Below are positions 6,350 to 15,291 of a stretch of DNA of 64,000 nucleotides, piece after piece (position 1 is the first letter of the stretch; every line of letters begins with the position of its first letter). Made by a program: the position numbers and the translations under genes. The stretch spans positions 1 through 64,000 of the forward strand of contig JADBXP010000009.1 in the NCBI GenBank assembly GCA_020403455.1. Reading direction: 5' to 3'. Origin of the DNA: Chitinophagaceae bacterium (GTDB lineage: Bacteria > Bacteroidota > Bacteroidia > Chitinophagales > Chitinophagaceae). Under the pieces are notes generated by a model that saw only the letters and a program-made list of their open reading frames with translations, ran no database searches and was not told the DNA's origin.

Positions 6350-8311
6350 TCATACCGCTGAAACAAATTCAGCAAACCCCTGCAATGCCATCGGATTGCG
6401 AAGCGTATCGGCATCAGCAGCTTTTTCAGGTGGGGTACCCATCAGTATGCGTTTCACCGGAATCTCCATTTTCTTGCCGCTGATGGTGTAGGGAATATCG
6501 GGCACAACAAAAATAGCATCGGGCACATGTCGGGGAGAACATTGCCTGCGCAGGTTTGTTTTGATCTCTTGCTGTAATTCTTCCGTCAATGTGCTGCCTT
6601 CCTGCATTTTTACAAATAGCGGCAGGAAGAAACTTCCGTCCTTTCGTTCTATGCAAACAACCAGACTGTCAGCAACTGATGTAAAAGCATCGACTACCCG
6701 ATAAATTTCTGCTGTTCCTATTCTAACCCCATCCCGATTCAAGGTGGCATCTGATCTTCCATAAATAACAATTCCCTTCCTGGCACTAATGCTGATAAAA
6801 TCTCCGTGCCACCAGCAGCCGGGAATTTTTTCAAAATAACTGGCCCTGTAACGACGGTCCCCTTCATCCTTCCAAAAAAACAAGGGCATACTAGGCATGG
6901 GTTGTCTGATTACCATCTCTCCCACTTCCTCTTCCACCTCTTCTCCTTGCTCATTGACTGCAATCAAATCGCAGCCCAATAACCTGCACTGGATCTCTCC
7001 GCGATAAACCGGTAATAACATACAGCCGCCTACAAATCCACTGCATATATCTGTTCCCCCGCTAAAAGAAACCAACCAGACATTTTTCTTCACAGATTGA
7101 TATACCCACTCAAATGCCGCAGGGGTCAATGGTGATCCGGTAGAACCAATGGTTCGCAATGCAGGAAGCGTACCAGGATCAGGAACGAGGCCGGTGCGCT
7201 GGCATTGTATCAGGTAGGCCGCACCCACACCCAAGTGGTGTACACCTGTAGCAGCAGCCATCTCCCAAATTCTTCCCAAAGATGGATAAGCAGGTGAGCC
7301 CTCATATAATACCAGTGTCGCTCCCGTTAACAATGAGGCTACAGAGAAATTCCACATCATCCACCCGGTGGTGGAATACCAGAAAAAGCGTTCACCGGGT
7401 CGAACATCCCAGTGCAATTGTAATACCTTGATGTGCTCGATTAAATTTCCACCAACGCTGTGAACAATGGCTTTGGGCTTTCCGGTAGTGCCGGAAGAAT
7501 AAAGTATCCATAATGGATGATCAAAAGGCAATGGTTCAAATTGCAATTCCCCTCCCTCGCTTCTCATAATGTCTAACCAGGAAATACATCCATTCTGGCT
7601 CTTGTCTTCCTGGCTGATCAAAACCGTTGCGCTCAATGTAGGTAGTGAAGAGGGTAAGTCATGTACCAAAACGGACTTATCTATGTGCTTGCCATTGTAA
7701 CTTACCTGATTGGTAACAAAAAGAAGTTTCGGCTCAATTTGTCCGAACCTATCGAGGATAGAATTGGTTCCAAAATCAGGGGAGCAACTACTCCAGATAG
7801 CACCGATGGATTGTGTCGCGAGAAAAGCAACCACAGCTTCCGGTGTGTTGGGAAGTACAGCAGCAACCCGGTCTCCCTTTTGTATGCCTATGGACTTCAT
7901 CCAGAAAGATAGACTGGCCACTTGCTTCTTCAGTTCCTGCCAGGAAACAGAACGTATAGCCGGGTTCAATTCATCGGTGAATAAAATCGCAGGGTGGCTA
8001 TCGGTTGCCCGGCGAAAAATCATTTCGGCATAATTCAATGTAACACCTTCAAACCAGCGAACACCGATGAAATCTTGTTGCCGGTTGGTAATAACGGGTT
8101 GCTCTTCAGGAAAATCGAATAGCTGATAGAATGATACCATTGACCGCCAGAACTCCTCCGGCTTTTGGATGCTCCATTGATATAAATCATCATAGCAACT
8201 GAACTTCAGTCGGTACTTTGATTCCAGCCATGCCATGTATTGAGAAATAGCAGCTGCTTTTTTCTCATCGGCTGTTGCTTCCCATAATATGTCGGGTTGA
8301 GAATCTGACAT
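6350..8311 (-). CDS. Acetoacetyl-CoA synthetase (acetoacetate--CoA ligase)
   Basis: A 653-residue member of the ANL (acyl-CoA synthetase) superfamily that activates acetoacetate to acetoacetyl-CoA using ATP. The AMP-binding P-loop-like motif YSSGTTGKPK lies at 271-280, WMMWNF follows near residue 315, and the C-terminal hinge and lysine region (SGKKMEIPVKRIL) is near 610. Length and the N-terminal FWRSMVSFY segment fit acetoacetyl-CoA synthetase rather than acetyl-CoA synthetase. It is the third gene of the leftward hmgA-hppD unit (6 bp gap). Acetoacetate is an end product of tyrosine degradation, which explains its place here. Confidence 0.88.
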   Translation of the reverse strand: MSDSQPDILWEATADEKKAAAISQYMAWLESKYRLKFSCYDDLYQWSIQKPEEFWRSMVSFYQLFDFPEEQPVITNRQQDFIGVRWFEGVTLNYAEMIFRRATDSHPAILFTDELNPAIRSVSWQELKKQVASLSFWMKSIGIQKGDRVAAVLPNTPEAVVAFLATQSIGAIWSSCSPDFGTNSILDRFGQIEPKLLFVTNQVSYNGKHIDKSVLVHDLPSSLPTLSATVLISQEDKSQNGCISWLDIMRSEGGELQFEPLPFDHPLWILYSSGTTGKPKAIVHSVGGNLIEHIKVLQLHWDVRPGERFFWYSTTGWMMWNFSVASLLTGATLVLYEGSPAYPSLGRIWEMAAATGVHHLGVGAAYLIQCQRTGLVPDPGTLPALRTIGSTGSPLTPAAFEWVYQSVKKNVWLVSFSGGTDICSGFVGGCMLLPVYRGEIQCRLLGCDLIAVNEQGEEVEEEVGEMVIRQPMPSMPLFFWKDEGDRRYRASYFEKIPGCWWHGDFISISARKGIVIYGRSDATLNRDGVRIGTAEIYRVVDAFTSVADSLVVCIERKDGSFFLPLFVKMQEGSTLTEELQQEIKTNLRRQCSPRHVPDAIFVVPDIPYTISGKKMEIPVKRILMGTPPEKAADADTLRNPMALQGFAEFVSAV

Positions 8312-8317
8312 GCAGTA

Positions 8318-9427
8318 TTATAAATTGCCGCGCAATTCCTGCTCACGTTCCAATGCCTCGAACAATGCTTTGAAGTTACCTGCACCAAACGACCTTGCGC
8401 CCTTGCGTTGAATGATCTCATAGAACAAGGTGGGACGATCTTCTACGGGCTTGGTGAATATCTGCAGCAGGTATCCTTCTTCATCTCTGTCAACCAGAAT
8501 TCCCAGTTGCTGCAATGGTTGAAGGTCTTCATCAATCGGTCCGATGCGACCCAGCAATTGTTCGTAGTAAGTATCGGGGATGTGCAAGAACTCTACACCA
8601 CGATTGCGCAAGGCAGTAACTGTTTCAATGATATTACCGGTGGCAATGGCGACGTGCTGTACCCCTTCCCCATTGTAAAAATCAAGGTACTCTTCTACCT
8701 GAGATTTTTTCTTTCCCTCAGCAGGCTCATTGATGGGGAACTTGATGTAGCCATTTCCGTTGCTCATCACCTTACTCATCAAAGCTGAATATTCAGTTGA
8801 TATTTGCTTGTCATCGAAGGTGAGAATGTTCTTGAAGCCCATTACATCTTCATAAAATTTGACCCAGGTATTCATGCGGTTCCAGCCAACATTTCCGACA
8901 CAATGATCTACATGCAATAGTCCGACAGGCTCGGGTCTGTAATTGGTTTCCCATTTTCTGAACCCGGGCAGAAAAATTCCATTGTACCCGGAACGCTCAA
9001 CAAAAAGATGGACCGTATCACCATACAAATGAATACCACTCATCTTCACTACTCCCTCATCATCTTGTAATGTGATTGGATTCAAATAGGGCTTCGCACC
9101 ACGTGCAACGGTTTGTTCAAATGCAGCCTGTGCATTCGCAACAGTCAGCGCAATGGCTTTTACACCATCACCATGAATATGAACATGCTCTGCAATAGAG
9201 GATGTTGGTCGCAATGGAGTAGTAAGTACCAGCGTCACTTTGTTCTGGCGCAATACATAAGATACCCTTTCTTTCTCTCCGGTCTCCGGACCACTATAAG
9301 CCAATTCCTGATAGCCGAATGCAGTTTTATAATAATGTGCAGACTGCTTGGCATTTCCCACATAGAGCTCTATGTAATCTGTTCCCAGTAATGGTAAAAA
9401 ATCTTGATCCGCATTTGCTTGTTGCAT
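8318..9427 (-). CDS. hppD: 4-hydroxyphenylpyruvate dioxygenase
   Basis: A 369-residue vicinal-oxygen-chelate fold dioxygenase that converts 4-hydroxyphenylpyruvate to homogentisate with Fe(II) and O2. The likely iron ligands are His175 (in VDHCVGNV), His258 (in GVQHVA) and Glu337 (in LFYEIIQR). The C-terminal tail GARSFGAGNFKALFEA is typical of the family and covers the active site. It lies between hmgA (10 bp upstream) and the acetoacetyl-CoA synthetase (6 bp downstream), so the three are almost certainly one transcript. Confidence 0.95.
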   Translation of the reverse strand: MQQANADQDFLPLLGTDYIELYVGNAKQSAHYYKTAFGYQELAYSGPETGEKERVSYVLRQNKVTLVLTTPLRPTSSIAEHVHIHGDGVKAIALTVANAQAAFEQTVARGAKPYLNPITLQDDEGVVKMSGIHLYGDTVHLFVERSGYNGIFLPGFRKWETNYRPEPVGLLHVDHCVGNVGWNRMNTWVKFYEDVMGFKNILTFDDKQISTEYSALMSKVMSNGNGYIKFPINEPAEGKKKSQVEEYLDFYNGEGVQHVAIATGNIIETVTALRNRGVEFLHIPDTYYEQLLGRIGPIDEDLQPLQQLGILVDRDEEGYLLQIFTKPVEDRPTLFYEIIQRKGARSFGAGNFKALFEALEREQELRGNL

Positions 9428-9437
9428 CAGTTAAAAT

Positions 9438-10604
9438 TTATTCTATGTTAAATTGCCAGCTCTTGTGATAATTTTCATCCTCGATTTTCAGTGCCTCTTC
9501 GGTTATCATTAGTGGCTTGAATGGATCGATCATCACTGCCAGCTCATCTGTCTTTTCCTTACCAATTGATTTCTCTACGCTGCCCGGATGCGGACCATGA
9601 GGAATACCTCCGGGATGTAAAGTGATCTGTCCCTGTACTACAGTCTTGCGGCTCATAAAGTCACCATCCACATAATACAACACTTCATCACTGTCAACAT
9701 TGCTGTGGTTGTAAGGGGCAGGGATTGCCTGCGGATGATAATCATACTTTCTGGGCACGAAAGAACATACCACGAAATTGTGTCCCTCAAATGTTTGATG
9801 CACGGGCGGTGGCTGGTGAACCCTGCCGGTAATGGGCTCAAAATTGTGAATCGAAAAAGCCCAGGGATAATGATATCCATCCCAACCAATGAAATCAAAT
9901 GGGTGGGTACCATAGGTATAAGGATAGATCAGACCCTGCTTCTTAATGAGTATTGTAAAATCACCCTCTTCATCATGCGTAGCGAGATCTACCGGACGCT
10001 TGATATCTCTTTCACAAAATGGAGCATGCTCCATCAGTTGTCCGTATTGATTGAGATAGCGTTTGGGGAAACGAATCGGACTATAACTTTCGATGATGAA
10101 TAAGCGGTTATTCTCATCATTGAAATGAATCTGGTAAATCGTACCTCGGGGCACTACCACGTAATCTCCGTATTCAAAATGTATTTTACCAAACCCGGTA
10201 TGCAAAGTACCCGATCCTTTGTGAATGAAGATGATTTCATCTGCCTGACTATTCTTATAAAAATAGTCTGTCATTGATTTTTTGGGGGCAGCCAAAGAAA
10301 TTTGCAAGTCAGCATTGACCAATACCGGCTTCCTGCTTTTCAGGTAATCGTCTTCTGGTGGAATATTGAATCCCAAGAGACTGGTATGACGCAGGTGTTT
10401 TTCTCGCGCAATAACCGGCTCTACCGAATAGGCTTCGCCAATAGATTTAACAATGGTTGGGGGATGTGTATGGTACACGAGTGAGTACATACTGGAAAAT
10501 CCCTCGGTAGATACCAACTCCTCTGCGTACAAAGAACCATCGGGCTTTCTGAAAACTGTATGTCTTTTGGCGGGAATAGAACCCAGTGTATGATAGATGG
10601 GCAT
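9438..10604 (-). CDS. hmgA: Homogentisate 1,2-dioxygenase
   Basis: A 388-residue cupin-type dioxygenase that opens the homogentisate ring to maleylacetoacetate. The N-terminal YHTLGSIPAKRHTVFR is typical of the family. The C-terminal cupin carries a metal site that I read as YNHSN, then DSDEV seven residues later, then the family motif GGIPHGPHPG. It is the first gene of the leftward hmgA-hppD-acetoacetyl-CoA synthetase unit and has a promoter-like sequence upstream at 10646-10680. It is divergent from the fumarylacetoacetase gene, so both directions of the pathway diverge from one 137-bp regulatory gap. Confidence 0.93.
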   Translation of the reverse strand: MPIYHTLGSIPAKRHTVFRKPDGSLYAEELVSTEGFSSMYSLVYHTHPPTIVKSIGEAYSVEPVIAREKHLRHTSLLGFNIPPEDDYLKSRKPVLVNADLQISLAAPKKSMTDYFYKNSQADEIIFIHKGSGTLHTGFGKIHFEYGDYVVVPRGTIYQIHFNDENNRLFIIESYSPIRFPKRYLNQYGQLMEHAPFCERDIKRPVDLATHDEEGDFTILIKKQGLIYPYTYGTHPFDFIGWDGYHYPWAFSIHNFEPITGRVHQPPPVHQTFEGHNFVVCSFVPRKYDYHPQAIPAPYNHSNVDSDEVLYYVDGDFMSRKTVVQGQITLHPGGIPHGPHPGSVEKSIGKEKTDELAVMIDPFKPLMITEEALKIEDENYHKSWQFNIE

Positions 10605-10645
10605 AACAGCAATTGTTAAGATGATGGTAGAATAAGTACGCGCCG

Positions 10646-10680
10646 CAAAATTAAATTTATTCCTTTTAACTTCGTGCCAA
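10646..10680 (-). promoter_or_regulatory. Candidate promoter for hmgA-hppD operon
   Basis: On the minus strand, TAATTTTG (10653-10646) matches the Bacteroidota -7 consensus TAnnTTTG. A TTG lies at 10680-10678, 24 bp further upstream, a slightly long spacing. The implied start of transcription is about 38 bases before the hmgA ATG. Confidence 0.45.
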
Positions 10681-10741
10681 GAACTTGCAAAAAGAAGCTC
10701 CGGCTCAATTATTTCCTAATTCAGTAAATGCTTGATATACA

Positions 10742-11743
10742 ATGAAACTAGTTAGTTATGTCAACGATGGACAAACCGGTCTGGGTGTGTTGGAAGGACA
10801 CAATCTTTTTTCTGTACAGGAATTAGATAAAAACCTGCCCAATGATATCCTTGCCTTGCTCAATATGGGCGAAAAAGGTCATGTGCTGATCAAAACTGCT
10901 CTTGAACAACTAAAAGCAGGACAAATAACCGCGCAACCTGTCGCTGACTATCAATTGCTGGCGCCGGTACCCCATCCCACCTCTTGCAGAGATGGATATG
11001 CTTTTCGCCAGCACGTAGCCGCTGCGAGAAGAAACAGGGGAGTAGAAATGATCAAAGAATTTGACCAGTATCCCATTTTTTATTTTACCAATCACCTGGC
11101 TGTTCAGGGACCCGGTGAAATTTATTGTATGCCCGATCATTTTCAGCAACTGGATTTTGAACTGGAAGTGGCAATCGTAATAGGAAAGAAGGGCCGCAAC
11201 ATTCGTGCGGAAGATGCTGATCAGTACATCGCTGGGTTTACCATCATGAATGACATGAGTGCCCGCAAGCTGCAGATGGAAGAAATGTTGTTGAACCTGG
11301 GACCTGCCAAGGGGAAAGACTTTTCCACCATCATTGGTCCCTGGCTGGTTACGCCCGATGAACTGCAAGCCAAGAAAGTACCTGCGAAGCAAGGACATGT
11401 AGGCAATAATTATGACCTGTCGATGAAATGCTGGGTGAATGATGTGTTGGTTTCGGAAGGGAACATGGCCGATATGGACTGGACCTTTGCGGAGATCATT
11501 GAAAGATGCTCCTATGGTGTTACACTTTATCCGGGTGATGTCATTGGATCAGGAACAGTCGGCACAGGCTGTTTTCTTGAACTGAATGGAACTGCGAAAC
11601 TAAATAATCCGCAACACCAGCCACAATGGCTGCAACCCAATGATAAGGTTACCATGCAAATCGATGGATTAGGTACTTTAGAAAACACCATTCGTGCTGA
11701 AGCAACTGATTGGTCTATCTTACATCGCAAGAAAAATTTGTAA
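10742..11743 (+). CDS. fahA: Fumarylacetoacetate hydrolase family protein (probable fumarylacetoacetase)
   Basis: A 333-residue FAH-fold enzyme. The metal-binding signature DFELEVAIVIGKKGRNI (about 138-154) and the later MNDMSARKLQMEE, GKDFSTIIGPW and GSGTVGTGC segments are characteristic. In this context it should hydrolyse fumarylacetoacetate to fumarate and acetoacetate, the last step of tyrosine breakdown. It is transcribed divergently from hmgA, 137 bp apart, and is followed after 8 bp by a flavin reductase-like gene. Related FAH-fold hydrolases act on other substrates, but the cluster makes fumarylacetoacetase the best reading. Confidence 0.87.
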   Translation: MKLVSYVNDGQTGLGVLEGHNLFSVQELDKNLPNDILALLNMGEKGHVLIKTALEQLKAGQITAQPVADYQLLAPVPHPTSCRDGYAFRQHVAAARRNRGVEMIKEFDQYPIFYFTNHLAVQGPGEIYCMPDHFQQLDFELEVAIVIGKKGRNIRAEDADQYIAGFTIMNDMSARKLQMEEMLLNLGPAKGKDFSTIIGPWLVTPDELQAKKVPAKQGHVGNNYDLSMKCWVNDVLVSEGNMADMDWTFAEIIERCSYGVTLYPGDVIGSGTVGTGCFLELNGTAKLNNPQHQPQWLQPNDKVTMQIDGLGTLENTIRAEATDWSILHRKKNL

Positions 11744-11751
11744 GCCCTGTT

Positions 11752-12603
11752 ATGCTGACACTCGAAACTGATAAGTTGCCCATTCTACAGCTGCAGCAAT
11801 ATCTGCAGGCAGCAATTGCCCCCAGGCCAATATGCTTTGCTTCCACAATAGATAAGGAAGGAAGAGTGAACCTGAGCCCCTTCAGTTTTTTCAATCTCTT
11901 CAGCATGAACCCGCCGGTTTGTGTTTTTTCTCCGAGTAGAAGGGTGCGCGACAACAGCACCAAGCATACCCTGGAAAATCTGAAAGAAGTTCCTGAGTGT
12001 GTGATCAATATCGTTAATTACGATATGGTACAACAGATGTCTTTGTCAAGTTGTGATTATTCCAAAGACACCAATGAGTTCATCAAAGCCGGCTTTACGG
12101 AACTCCCCTCAACGCTTGTTCGTCCGCCACGCGTTGCTGAATCGCCCATACAACTTGAATGCACGGTAAGGGATATCATTTCACTGGGGGATTTGCCCGG
12201 TGCAGGAAATCTGGTGATCGCAGAGATCAAAGTGATTCATATTGGCGAACAGGTGATGAATGAAAAAAACAAGATAGACCCCGCCAAGCTAGACCTGGTG
12301 GCGAGACTGGGAGATGATTGGTATGCCAGGGTAACGCCGGAATCTTTGTTTCAGGTAGAAAAACCTAATACCCAACTGGGTATCGGATTTGACCAGCTTC
12401 CGGCTTCCATCAGAAATCATCCTTCGCTCTCAGGAAATGAAAAAGCGCAGTTGGCGAATGTTTCAAAGCTGCCGGATGGAATTTCTTCGGAAACATTGCT
12501 GGTACTATCAGATAGCATACTGTCTTCTGTAAAAGAAGCTTTACAAAAAAATGATACCGCAGGGGCCTGGGCGACTATTCAAACCGCAGTTTTGCATCAA
12601 TGA
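11752..12603 (+). CDS. Flavin reductase-like (FMN-binding split barrel) protein
   Basis: A 283-residue protein with an N-terminal flavin reductase-like domain: QQYLQAAIAPRPICFASTIDKEGRVNLSPFSFFN (about 12-45), then VCVFSPSRRVRDNSTKHT and CVINIVNYD. Such proteins bind FMN and use NAD(P)H, sometimes supplying reduced flavin to a monooxygenase. The C-terminal 80 residues are helical and of unknown role. I choose the ATG at 11752, 8 bp after the fahA stop, over an upstream TTG inside fahA. Its presence in the Tyr operon suggests a redox role there, which is inference. Its 3' end overlaps the convergent phenylalanine hydroxylase gene by 29 bp. Confidence 0.8.
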   Translation: MLTLETDKLPILQLQQYLQAAIAPRPICFASTIDKEGRVNLSPFSFFNLFSMNPPVCVFSPSRRVRDNSTKHTLENLKEVPECVINIVNYDMVQQMSLSSCDYSKDTNEFIKAGFTELPSTLVRPPRVAESPIQLECTVRDIISLGDLPGAGNLVIAEIKVIHIGEQVMNEKNKIDPAKLDLVARLGDDWYARVTPESLFQVEKPNTQLGIGFDQLPASIRNHPSLSGNEKAQLANVSKLPDGISSETLLVLSDSILSSVKEALQKNDTAGAWATIQTAVLHQ

Positions 12604-14341
12604 TGCGCAGTCCGTCTTCAATCAACTTTTTATACTGCGGGAATTTTTCTTTTTGTTGCAAGAGATAATTCCTAACCTCTTCTGCCAGATCACTATAATC
12701 AGGGTCTTCTGCAACTAACTCCAGTATCTCCATGGATGCCAGCCAGTCTTCATTGAAATCATTTGCCAGCTGCCTGCGAATATCAACCAGTGCTTTTTTC
12801 GAAGAATGTTGCTCGCGAATCGTACGTATCTGTTGAAACAGTGCATGATAGGTCTTATCTGATTCAGTGTAGTTGGGTTGAGAAGTCAGATTAGACGAGA
12901 CGTATAATTGATCAACCAGGTGGTTCTTATCTGCAACGCCATTGAAGACGGAAACGATTTTCCCTCCCACTGCCATATCATAATTTCCCCAGGCCGGATC
13001 GAAGTAAACTTTTCCATCTTCATCTTTTACTGTGCAATCTGTAAAAGTCAGCAGAATAATTTTCCCCTCTTTGCGTAATACTTGTTCCAACTTCCCTGTG
13101 ACACATATACCGCTTTCAAAATTCAACTCAACCGTTTTTCCCGCAACAAGACCTTGTGCCCAACAAGTCGCATCATCCCAATTTTCCAGCGGAAGAGTAT
13201 GTCCCTTCAATTTTCCAACAGGAGAGCCAAAACCATCACGGTGATAGCTGGTATCATGTCCTGGCAACTGTAGATCACTATAAGCAAGTTCTGTCGGACC
13301 CTGTGCCTGAATGTATTTCAATTCTCCGGAGTGATCGACAGAGGCAGCAACGAAAATACCTGATACCTGAAGTCCGGAAGAATATACTGCTGTGCAAATG
13401 TTTTTACACTCGATCGCTTTCATCATGCTTTCATATCCACCCACCCTGAAAGCCATGCGACTCTCGAATTGTTGTAATACATCAATCAGGTTTTGGAAGG
13501 TAGGTGTTACGAACAACTGAGGTTGGGGCTGTGTGATGTCGTATGAATAATTGACTGCATCAATTGTGTAAATAATTTTCTTCACGGAGGGACGCATGCA
13601 GGAAGAGCTCTCGCCAATGGAAGAAAGCAAGCCGGCACCATAAATTTTCGGATTGTTTAGGTCCCCAATCAATCCATATTCAACCGTCCACCACTGCAGG
13701 CGACTTAACAAAGCCATTTCAGATGGTTCGCCCAGGTTTTTCTGGTTGAATAGTACCAGTTCTTCTGCTGCTATAATTTTTGCCGGATCAACATTGGGTG
13801 CCTCTTTTAAAATAGACAACTCGCGGATAGACTCATACAGGGCATAATCTTTGGAAGAAAACAAAGCTTTGGTGCCGATAGAACCCAGATAACTCAGGTA
13901 CTGGTTGTATTTCACATCGCTGATGATGGGCGCGTGCCCGGCAGATTCGTGGATGATATCAGGCGCAGATGTATATTCAATGTGCTCCAGCTGACGGATA
14001 TCAGCAGCAATCACCAATACGCGGCATGCCTGGTATTCCATAAAAGCTGCGGGAGGGATGAAGCCGTCAACCGTTACAGCTCCCCAGCCTATTTCTGCCA
14101 ACGCATCATTGATTTCCTGGAGACTCGGTATTTTCTCAATCGTTAAGCCGGCTTTTTTCAATCCGGGTATGTAGGGATAATAAGCCGCATCCTTGAGGTA
14201 ACTATAATTTTGACGCATCACATAGCGCCATACAGCATGATTGACAGGCGTATACCTTTCATAGCCCTGATCTACAATGTATTTTCTCAAGTGAAGCGGC
14301 AACTGTGCTACCTGCGGATTGTTAAAATCGAAAAATTCCAT
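12575..14341 (-). CDS. Aromatic amino acid hydroxylase (phenylalanine 4-monooxygenase) with long C-terminal extension
   Basis: A 588-residue pterin-dependent hydroxylase that should convert phenylalanine to tyrosine, feeding the adjacent tyrosine pathway. The catalytic core carries the iron ligands His131 and His136 in DIIHESAGHAP and the probable Glu in WWTVEYGLIG. Classical bacterial enzymes are about 260-300 residues; here roughly 290 more follow the core. That extension has no motif I recognise and includes a helical C-terminal stretch. I start at MEFFDFN (14341), just downstream of a strong promoter-like sequence, rather than at the longer ORF start at 14380. No pterin-4a-carbinolamine dehydratase is nearby. 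The 3' end overlaps the flavin reductase-like gene. Confidence 0.88.
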   Translation of the reverse strand: MEFFDFNNPQVAQLPLHLRKYIVDQGYERYTPVNHAVWRYVMRQNYSYLKDAAYYPYIPGLKKAGLTIEKIPSLQEINDALAEIGWGAVTVDGFIPPAAFMEYQACRVLVIAADIRQLEHIEYTSAPDIIHESAGHAPIISDVKYNQYLSYLGSIGTKALFSSKDYALYESIRELSILKEAPNVDPAKIIAAEELVLFNQKNLGEPSEMALLSRLQWWTVEYGLIGDLNNPKIYGAGLLSSIGESSSCMRPSVKKIIYTIDAVNYSYDITQPQPQLFVTPTFQNLIDVLQQFESRMAFRVGGYESMMKAIECKNICTAVYSSGLQVSGIFVAASVDHSGELKYIQAQGPTELAYSDLQLPGHDTSYHRDGFGSPVGKLKGHTLPLENWDDATCWAQGLVAGKTVELNFESGICVTGKLEQVLRKEGKIILLTFTDCTVKDEDGKVYFDPAWGNYDMAVGGKIVSVFNGVADKNHLVDQLYVSSNLTSQPNYTESDKTYHALFQQIRTIREQHSSKKALVDIRRQLANDFNEDWLASMEILELVAEDPDYSDLAEEVRNYLLQQKEKFPQYKKLIEDGLRIIDAKLRFE

Positions 14342-14367
14342 TGCGGACAAGCAGATTAATGTAGTTG

Positions 14368-14397
14368 CAAAAATAGACAAAGATGTAGAAGGACAAA
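14368..14397 (-). promoter_or_regulatory. Strong candidate promoter for phenylalanine hydroxylase
   Basis: On the minus strand, a TTTG (14397-14394) is followed after 18 bp by TATTTTTG (14375-14368), fitting the -33/-7 Bacteroidota promoter pattern in both sequence and spacing. The ATG at 14341 lies about 27 bp downstream. This also supports MEFFDFN as the true start, since the longer ORF start at 14380 lies upstream of the -7 box. Confidence 0.6.
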
Positions 14398-14521
14398 GCA
14401 GTTAAAAACTTAAATTCAAGCATCAATAAAATCTATGTATCCGATTAGAGCTTATTTATGTTTTAAATTGTACCCGGTACACATTGTTTGAATTAATTTG
14501 AAAATTGTAGTACCTTAAATC

Positions 14522-14851
14522 ATGACTTTAGGCGATCTCATTGATTATGCACTTACGAAACCGGAAACGGAAGAGACGCTTCCTTTTGGACCGGATGTGC
14601 TCGTACTTAAAACGAAGGGAAAATCATTTTTACTCATTCCGCTGAACAGTGATCCGGTGCAGTTCAATGCAAAATGTGACCCGGAAAAGGCACTACAATT
14701 GCGGGAAAGTTATGAAGGAATCCTTCCCGGCTATCACATGAACAAGAAACACTGGAATACGATTCTCCTTAACGGCAGTGTTCCTGATAAACTGATACGC
14801 GAGTTAATAGACCATTCCTATGAGCTGATACGCTCTAAAAAAAGCAAATAA
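14522..14851 (+). CDS. MmcQ/YjbR family protein
   Basis: A 109-residue protein of the MmcQ/YjbR family, small proteins with a CyaY-like fold. The family pattern is visible: LGDLIDYALTKPETEETLPFGPD near the N-terminus, VLKTKGKSFLLIP, and the NKKHWNTILLNGSVPDKLIRELIDHSYELI segment toward the end. Its cellular role is not established. It stands alone, between the divergent phenylalanine hydroxylase gene and the ars operon. A TACCTTAA sequence 5 bp before the ATG resembles a -7 element. Confidence 0.85.
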   Translation: MTLGDLIDYALTKPETEETLPFGPDVLVLKTKGKSFLLIPLNSDPVQFNAKCDPEKALQLRESYEGILPGYHMNKKHWNTILLNGSVPDKLIRELIDHSYELIRSKKSK

Positions 14852-14924
14852 ACACCCGGAGCCAGATCAAGTGTGGAATAACTATTTAACAGCAATTTAT
14901 TTGTAATATAATTTCTTTATCGTA

Positions 14925-14936
14925 ATATTGCAATAT
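14925..14936. promoter_or_regulatory. Candidate ArsR operator (ATATTGCAATAT palindrome)
   Basis: The 12 bp at 14925-14936 are a perfect palindrome, 12 bp before the arsR start codon. ArsR/SmtB repressors bind imperfect AT-rich palindromes that overlap their own promoter, so this is a natural autoregulatory operator for the downstream gene. The assignment rests on position and symmetry. Confidence 0.5.
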
Positions 14937-14948
14937 ACAATTAGTGTT

Positions 14949-15281
14949 ATGGGAATTACCAAGAGCGAATTTTTTACAGACAAGCAAAATTCAATTGCAC
15001 AATTGACAAAAGCTTTCGGGCATCCTGCCAGAATTGCCATCATTGAACACCTGCTCAAAGTAGACACCTGTATCTGCGGTGAACTTGTGGATGAATTGCC
15101 ACTGGCACAACCGACCATCTCACAACACCTGAAAGAACTAAAAAATGCCGGTATCATCAAAGGCAATATCACTGGAAACGCGATTTGCTATTGTATTGAT
15201 GAAAAAGCAATTGATAAGATTCAAAATTACTTCTCTTCCATCTCGACCAGATTGAACAACAAGAAAAACAAATGCTGCTAA
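14949..15281 (+). CDS. arsR: ArsR/SmtB family transcriptional regulator
   Basis: A 110-residue winged-helix metalloregulator. The recognition region is LPLAQPTISQHLKELKNAGIIKG (about 50-72). A Cys-x-Cys pair (Cys41, Cys43, in DTCICGELVDE) sits in the helix before it, where classical ArsR sensors bind As(III), and the protein ends in a Cys-Cys. It should repress its own operon until arsenite or another thiophilic metal binds. I choose the ATG at 14949 over an upstream GTG/TTG-type start because family members begin shortly before the FxALxHPxRxxI segment. It is followed by DUF6428 (10 bp) and arsC. Confidence 0.88.
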   Translation: MGITKSEFFTDKQNSIAQLTKAFGHPARIAIIEHLLKVDTCICGELVDELPLAQPTISQHLKELKNAGIIKGNITGNAICYCIDEKAIDKIQNYFSSISTRLNNKKNKCC

Positions 15282-15291
15282 AACATACGCC

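Noticed and set aside
6350..14341. Secondary-metabolite gene cluster
   Set aside because: All recognised enzymes fit phenylalanine/tyrosine degradation; there is no synthase.
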